Assembly (NCBI GenBank): GCA_013362835.1
Contig: JABFVJ010000019.1
Coordinates: 1 to 10,477 of the forward strand
DNA: 10,477 bases
DNA from: Nonomuraea sp.
GTDB lineage: Bacteria; Actinomycetota; Actinomycetes; Streptosporangiales; Streptosporangiaceae
Direction: 5' to 3'
A model generated the notes under the pieces. It was not told the DNA's origin. It searched no databases and saw only the letters and a program-made list of their open reading frames with translations. Shown piece by piece: positions 6,548 to 10,477 of this stretch; the first letter of the stretch is position 1, and every line of letters begins with the position of its first letter. The translations under genes were made by a program, and so were the position numbers.

Positions 6548-7663
6548 GTGGCCGGGAGTTCTGTGCGGATACCAGCGTCCCTCACGCGCATCGTCGGGAT
6601 CGCGAACGTGGCCGTGGTGACCGTGGCCATCATCGGCCTCAGCCTCTTACCCGACGGTGAAACCCCGGCGACCCCGCACGCCTCGGCCAAGGTCGGCCGG
6701 ATCACCCCCGCCACCCCCGGGCCGCAGCCCCAGAACGTCTCCGAGCCGCCAGGCGTGGTCGCCACCCCCGAGTTCGCCCGGCAGGTCCACGCCAACGAGG
6801 CGGGGCTGGTGCCGATCCTCATGTACCACCGCATCCTGCGCAAGCGGCTGGCCTCCATCGACCGGACGCCCGACCAGCTCAGGCAGGAGCTGGAGAAGCT
6901 GGCCAGGCAGGGCTACGTGCCGATCACGGCCAAGGAGTTCGTCGCCGGCGACATCCGGGTGCCGGCCGGGAAGTTCCCCGTGGTGCTCACGTTCGACGAC
7001 GGGCACCCGAGCCACTTCGCGCTCGACGCCTCCGGCACCCCGAGACCCGACACCGCCGTGGGCGTGATCCTCGGCGTGGCCGCCCGCTACCCCTCCTTCC
7101 GGCCGGTCGCCACGTTCTGGATCAACCACGAGCCCTTCGGGCTGCGCGACCGCGATCAGCAGGCGGCCGCCGTGCGGTGGCTGACCTCCCACGGGTTCGA
7201 GGTGGCCAACCACACCTGGTCGCATCCCGATCTGCGCACGCTCAAGAAGAAGAAGGTCCGCGAGCAGATCGTCCGGCTCGAACGCCTGCTCAAGAAGCTG
7301 GGCGCGCCGCCCGCCAAGACCCTCGCCCTGCCGTACGGGTCGGTGCCCCGTACCAAGAAGCTGGCCCGTACCGGGTCGTGGGACGGGACCCGGTATGATT
7401 TCGCCGGCGTGTTCCTGGCCGGAGCCGAGCCGTCACTTTCGCCCTACGCGAAAAAATTCGACCGTGGGGCGATCCAGCGGATCCAGAGCAACGGCAAGCG
7501 GGGCGAGTGCCGCAAGTGGTGCTCGCAATACTGGCTGGAGTGGCTGAACAAGCACCCTGGCGAGCGCTACGTCTCCGACGGGGATCCCGGGCGGATCTCC
7601 ATCCCGGGGAAACTACGGGGTAATATCAACCCCAAGCTGGCGTCCCAGGTCATCGCCTACTGA
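6548..7663 (+). CDS. Polysaccharide deacetylase family protein (CE4/NodB), membrane-anchored or secreted
   Basis: Probable extracytoplasmic metal-dependent deacetylase of 371 residues acting on cell-wall or exopolysaccharide amino sugars. A basic N-terminus and one hydrophobic segment (about 15-34) form an uncleaved anchor or signal peptide, then comes a Pro/Ala/Thr-rich linker (about 38-75). The NodB domain starts at VPILMYHRI (about 88-96). Motif 1 TFDDG (148-152) supplies the catalytic base and metal Asp. Motif 2 NHTWSHP (221-227) supplies the two metal-binding His (H222, H226). Motif 3 is LALPYG (259-264), keeping Pro-Tyr but without the usual Arg. The C-terminal 75 residues (FDRGAIQRIQ..., with C321 and C325) are poorly defined. 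The start is unsettled: GTG 6548 gives the longest form but lacks an SD, whereas GTG 6563 has GGGAG only 4 nt upstream. A TACGCT -10-like box lies at 6524-6529. Substrate is unknown. Confidence 0.85.
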   Translation: MAGSSVRIPASLTRIVGIANVAVVTVAIIGLSLLPDGETPATPHASAKVGRITPATPGPQPQNVSEPPGVVATPEFARQVHANEAGLVPILMYHRILRKRLASIDRTPDQLRQELEKLARQGYVPITAKEFVAGDIRVPAGKFPVVLTFDDGHPSHFALDASGTPRPDTAVGVILGVAARYPSFRPVATFWINHEPFGLRDRDQQAAAVRWLTSHGFEVANHTWSHPDLRTLKKKKVREQIVRLERLLKKLGAPPAKTLALPYGSVPRTKKLARTGSWDGTRYDFAGVFLAGAEPSLSPYAKKFDRGAIQRIQSNGKRGECRKWCSQYWLEWLNKHPGERYVSDGDPGRISIPGKLRGNINPKLASQVIAY

Positions 7664-7675
7664 TGGCTCCCCGGA

Positions 7676-7704
7676 TTGACCCCGCGCCCAAGGTCTCATA
7701 TGCT
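7676..7704 (+). promoter_or_regulatory. rpsA promoter
   Basis: TTGACC (7676-7681) and TATGCT (7699-7704) separated by 17 bp match the housekeeping sigma consensus at five and four of six positions. It is the best promoter in the window, lying just after the deacetylase stop. Transcription would begin near 7711, giving rpsA a leader of about 145 nt. That leader contains a 6-bp hairpin (GATGCG 7787-7792 with CGCATC 7808-7813). Confidence 0.65.
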
Positions 7705-7855
7705 GATCGCTGCGCTGTGGGCTCGCGCGCGCCTCAGACGGAGCGGGCTCGCGCTCGGTCACGTCGATGTCGTCATTCCTCGGCTTGATGCGGAAGAGGG
7801 CCTGCCGCGCATCCGCCACATCGACATCCTGTCCGCGTTCGGAGCAATTCCACAC

Positions 7856-9337
7856 ATGACGTCCAGCACTGAGGCCACCTCGAGCACCCCGCAGGTAGCG
7901 GTCAACGACATCGGGTCCGAGGAAGCCTTCCTCGCAGCGATCGACGAGACCATCAAATACTTCAACGACGGCGACATCGTCGAGGGCACCGTCGTCAAGG
8001 TCGATCGAGACGAGGTCCTTCTCGATATCGGCTACAAGACCGAGGGTGTCATCCCCTCGCGCGAGCTTTCGATCAAGCACGATGTCGACCCTGCTGACGT
8101 CGTGGAGGTCGGGGAGCACGTCGAAGCCCTGGTTCTCCAGAAGGAGGACAAAGAGGGTCGCCTGATCCTGTCCAAGAAGCGCGCCCAGTACGAGCGCGCC
8201 TGGGGCACGATCGAGAAGATCAAGGACGAGGACGGCATCGTCACCGGTACCGTCATCGAGGTCGTCAAGGGTGGTCTCATCCTCGACATCGGCCTGCGCG
8301 GCTTCCTCCCCGCCTCCCTGGTCGAGATGCGACGCGTCCGCGATCTGCAGCCGTACGTCGGCCGCGAGCTCGAGGCGAAGATCATCGAACTCGACAAGAA
8401 CCGCAACAACGTGGTTCTCTCCCGCCGTGCCTGGCTGGAGCAGACGCAGTCCGAGGTCCGCCAGACGTTCCTCAACACCCTGCAGAAGGGTCAGGTCCGC
8501 AAGGGCGTCGTCTCCTCGATCGTCAACTTCGGCGCCTTCGTCGATCTCGGCGGCGTCGACGGCCTGGTCCACGTGTCCGAGCTGTCCTGGAAGCACATCG
8601 ACCACCCGTCCGAGGTCGTCGAGGTCGGCCAGGAGGTCACGGTCGAGGTCCTCGACGTCGACATGGAGCGCGAGCGCGTCTCCCTGTCGCTCAAGGCCAC
8701 GCAGGAAGACCCGTGGCAGCAGTTCGCCCGCACCCACCAGATCGGCCAGGTCGTGCCGGGCCGCGTCACCAAGCTGGTGCCGTTCGGCGCGTTCGTCCGG
8801 GTCGAGGAGGGCATCGAGGGCCTGGTCCACATCTCCGAGCTGGCCGAGCGCCACGTGGAGATCCCGGAGCAGGTCGTCCAGGTCGGCGACGAGATCTTCG
8901 TGAAGATCATCGACATCGACCTCGACCGTCGTCGCATCAGCCTCTCGCTGAAGCAGGCCAACGAAGGCGTGGGGACCGAGGTCGAGTTCGACCCGACCCT
9001 CTACGGCATGGCGGCCACGTACGACGACCAGGGCAACTACATCTACCCGGAGGGCTTCGACCCGGAGACCGGGGAGTGGCTCGAGGGCTTCGACAAGCAG
9101 CGTGAGGAGTGGGAGCGGCAGTACGCCGAGGCCCAGACGCGCTTCGAGGCTCACCGCAAGCAGATCGAGGAGGCCCGCAAGGCCGAGGCGGAGGCCGGCG
9201 AGGCCGCTCCCTCGTCCTACAGCGGCGAGACCGCCCCTCCGTCGGGCAGCTCGTCGTCGGCTCCGGCCAGCGGCGCGCTCGCCTCTGACGAGGCGCTCGC
9301 AGCTCTCCGCGAGAAGCTCGCGGGCGGCCAGAGCTAA
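7856..9337 (+). CDS. rpsA: 30S ribosomal protein S1
   Basis: S1 binds mRNA on the small ribosomal subunit and promotes initiation. The 493-residue product has four S1 (OB-fold) domains at about 37-109, 124-191, 211-280 and 296-367. The last two have the classic NFGAFVDLGGVDGLVHVSEL and PFGAFVRVEEGIEGLVHISEL cores. A charged, probably helical stretch (about 412-448) follows, then a Ser/Ala/Pro-rich disordered tail ending in ALAALREKLAGGQS. Four domains and about 480-500 residues are normal for actinobacteria, against six domains in Escherichia coli. The ATG at 7856 begins the conserved N-terminus and has GGAG (7841-7844) upstream with an 11-nt spacer. The frame is open back to 7676, but that part holds the promoter and is not S1-like. 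Expressed from its own promoter and closed by a strong terminator, so monocistronic. Confidence 0.97.
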   Translation: MTSSTEATSSTPQVAVNDIGSEEAFLAAIDETIKYFNDGDIVEGTVVKVDRDEVLLDIGYKTEGVIPSRELSIKHDVDPADVVEVGEHVEALVLQKEDKEGRLILSKKRAQYERAWGTIEKIKDEDGIVTGTVIEVVKGGLILDIGLRGFLPASLVEMRRVRDLQPYVGRELEAKIIELDKNRNNVVLSRRAWLEQTQSEVRQTFLNTLQKGQVRKGVVSSIVNFGAFVDLGGVDGLVHVSELSWKHIDHPSEVVEVGQEVTVEVLDVDMERERVSLSLKATQEDPWQQFARTHQIGQVVPGRVTKLVPFGAFVRVEEGIEGLVHISELAERHVEIPEQVVQVGDEIFVKIIDIDLDRRRISLSLKQANEGVGTEVEFDPTLYGMAATYDDQGNYIYPEGFDPETGEWLEGFDKQREEWERQYAEAQTRFEAHRKQIEEARKAEAEAGEAAPSSYSGETAPPSGSSSSAPASGALASDEALAALREKLAGGQS

Positions 9338-9351
9338 GGCTCAGCGTTCCT

Positions 9352-9388
9352 GAAAAGCCCCGTACGGGTTTCCCGTACGGGGCTTTTC
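9352..9388. terminator. Strong, near-symmetrical terminator of rpsA
   Basis: A perfect 17-bp stem (9352-9368 with 9372-9388, core CCCCGTACGGG) closes a TTT loop. It has four A at the base on one side and four T on the other. It lies 14 nt after the rpsA stop. The symmetry means it could work in both directions, although no convergent gene is present here. Confidence 0.92.
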
Positions 9389-9431
9389 GCATTTCGCGAT
9401 CCGCCGGTATTGCGGAACGTACCTTGCCGCG

Positions 9432-10477
9432 ATGGTGGTTACGGTCTTCCCCATGGAACCTTTTCGCATGGACATTCCTCAGGACGACCTCGATGACCTC
9501 AGGCAGCGGCTGCGCCGTACCCGGTGGGCCCGGCAGTTGCCGGGGGAGGCGTGGGGCCGGGGCGTGCCGGTCGAGTACCTGCGGGAACTGGCCGAGTACT
9601 GGGCGGACGGGTTCGACTGGCGGACGCAGGAGGCCAGGCTCAACGCGTACGAGCAGTACACGACCGTCATCGACCGGCAGAAGATCCACTTCCTGCACGT
9701 ACGCTCGCCCGAGCCGCACGCGCTCCCGCTGATCCTCACGCACAGCTGGCCCAGCTCCGTGGTCGAGTTCCTCGACGTGATCGGGCCGCTCACCGATCCG
9801 AGGGCGTACGGGCTCGATCCGGCCGTGGCCTTCCACGTCGTGGCGCCCTCGTTGCCCGGGTTCGCGTTCTCGCCGTTCCCCGAGCCCGCCGACGACAGGC
9901 CGTGGACCATCGCCCGCGTGGCGGAGACCTGGGCCGAGCTGATGGCCCGGCTGGGCTACGACCGGTACGGCGCCCACGGGAACGACGCGGGCGCGCTGGT
10001 GACGCCCAGGCTGGCCGTACAGGACAGTGAGCACGTGGTGGGGTCGCTGATCACCGCCGGACTCGGCATCCCCACCGGCGAGCAGGGGGAGCTCGACGGA
10101 GCGAGCGAGGAGGAACTGGCCTCACTGGCCGACCTCACCGCCTGGACCGCCGGCGGCAGCCAGTACGGTCCCTACCTGGCGAACCGTCCCCAGACCCTCT
10201 CCTACGGCTTCAGCGACTCGCCGGTGGCGCAGCTGGCGTACCTGGTCGAGCGATTCAAGGAGTTCGACGGCTGGGCGTCGGGCGGCGAGCCCGTGGAGCG
10301 GGACCTCGTCCTGGCCAACGCCAGCCTGTACTGGCTGACCGGCACCGGCGGCTCCTCGTCCTGGCCTTACTACGAGGGCGCCGCCGGGCTGCCGATCGAC
10401 CAGCGCGAGGTGCCGACGGGCGTCACGCACGGCGGGCCGCCGATCATGCGGCACATCGCCTCCCGCAAGAACGACCT
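9432..10477 (+). CDS. Epoxide hydrolase-like alpha/beta hydrolase (partial, C-terminus off the right edge)
   Basis: Member of the microsomal-type epoxide hydrolase family; about 348 residues are visible. The N-terminal EHN region has the expected PFRMDIPQDDLDDLRQRLRRTRW start and the YWADGFDWRTQEARLN segment. The alpha/beta core shows an oxyanion-hole motif THSWPSS (about 103-109, usually HGWPGS) and a nucleophile elbow GNDAG (D185, usually GGDWG). It then has the family stretch SYGFSDSPVAQLAYLVERF and SLYWLTGTGGSSSWPYYE. The catalytic His region lies beyond the edge. The ATG at 9432 has no SD; a TACCTT box (9420-9425) 6 nt upstream would make it leaderless. The ATG at 9453 fits the usual family N-terminus better and is a real alternative. 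The reaction is expected to be opening of an epoxide to a diol, but the natural substrate is unknown and some members are not true epoxide hydrolases. Confidence 0.88.
   Translation, partial: MVVTVFPMEPFRMDIPQDDLDDLRQRLRRTRWARQLPGEAWGRGVPVEYLRELAEYWADGFDWRTQEARLNAYEQYTTVIDRQKIHFLHVRSPEPHALPLILTHSWPSSVVEFLDVIGPLTDPRAYGLDPAVAFHVVAPSLPGFAFSPFPEPADDRPWTIARVAETWAELMARLGYDRYGAHGNDAGALVTPRLAVQDSEHVVGSLITAGLGIPTGEQGELDGASEEELASLADLTAWTAGGSQYGPYLANRPQTLSYGFSDSPVAQLAYLVERFKEFDGWASGGEPVERDLVLANASLYWLTGTGGSSSWPYYEGAAGLPIDQREVPTGVTHGGPPIMRHIASRKND

Noticed and set aside
7676..7855. Upstream extension of the rpsA frame by 60 codons
   Set aside because: It would start inside the -35 of a strong promoter, its translation is Arg/Leu-rich and not S1-like, and the ATG at 7856 begins the conserved N-terminus.
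7613..9154. A 513-codon open frame on the minus strand across rpsA
   Set aside because: Asp/Leu/Val-rich complement of the S1 repeats, no domain and no promoter or SD; antisense shadow.

Overview
The window is high-GC DNA with strong G/C preference at third codon positions, frequent GTG/TTG starts and several probably leaderless or weak-SD genes. It looks like chromosomal core DNA of an actinobacterium. The combination of a branched-chain amino acid transporter cluster, a hotdog thioesterase divergent from polA, and rpsA nearby suggests the Streptomycetales/Streptosporangiales side of the phylum. That placement is inference, because no rRNA or marker search was possible.

Left part (1 to about 3040, minus strand): a liv-type ABC transporter operon read right to left as livH, livM, livG, with livG running off the left edge. 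livH and livM are 16 nt apart, and livM and livG overlap by 11 nt. The three encode two membrane permeases and one ATPase of a branched-chain (hydrophobic) amino acid importer. The permease LivH carries an unusual secreted beta-sandwich-like domain in front of its membrane part and most likely starts at a TTG. A candidate promoter overlaid by two abutting inverted repeats lies about 115 to 160 nt upstream of livH.

Middle part (about 3120 to 6507): a PaaI/EntH-type hotdog thioesterase (minus) ends at a structured terminator with a T-run and is divergent from polA (plus). Their 62-bp shared spacer contains two oppositely oriented -10-like hexamers that overlap. PolA has an intact 5' nuclease and polymerase but a 3'-5' exonuclease domain with no recognisable catalytic acids. 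A hairpin terminator follows it.

Right part (6508 to 10477, plus strand): a membrane-anchored or secreted polysaccharide deacetylase (CE4/NodB family). Next comes rpsA (ribosomal protein S1, four S1 domains) with a good promoter, a leader of about 145 nt and a very strong 17-bp terminator. Last is an epoxide hydrolase-like alpha/beta hydrolase cut by the right edge. polA and rpsA (and coaE beyond) form a conserved actinobacterial neighbourhood, and here the deacetylase and the hydrolase sit within or next to it.

Overall this is ordinary core-genome territory. I see no mobile element, CRISPR array, tRNA, rRNA or defence system. The points worth a second look are the LivH domain fusion, the liv operator-like dyads, the overlapping divergent -10 elements at polA, the structured 3' element after the thioesterase, and the rpsA leader.
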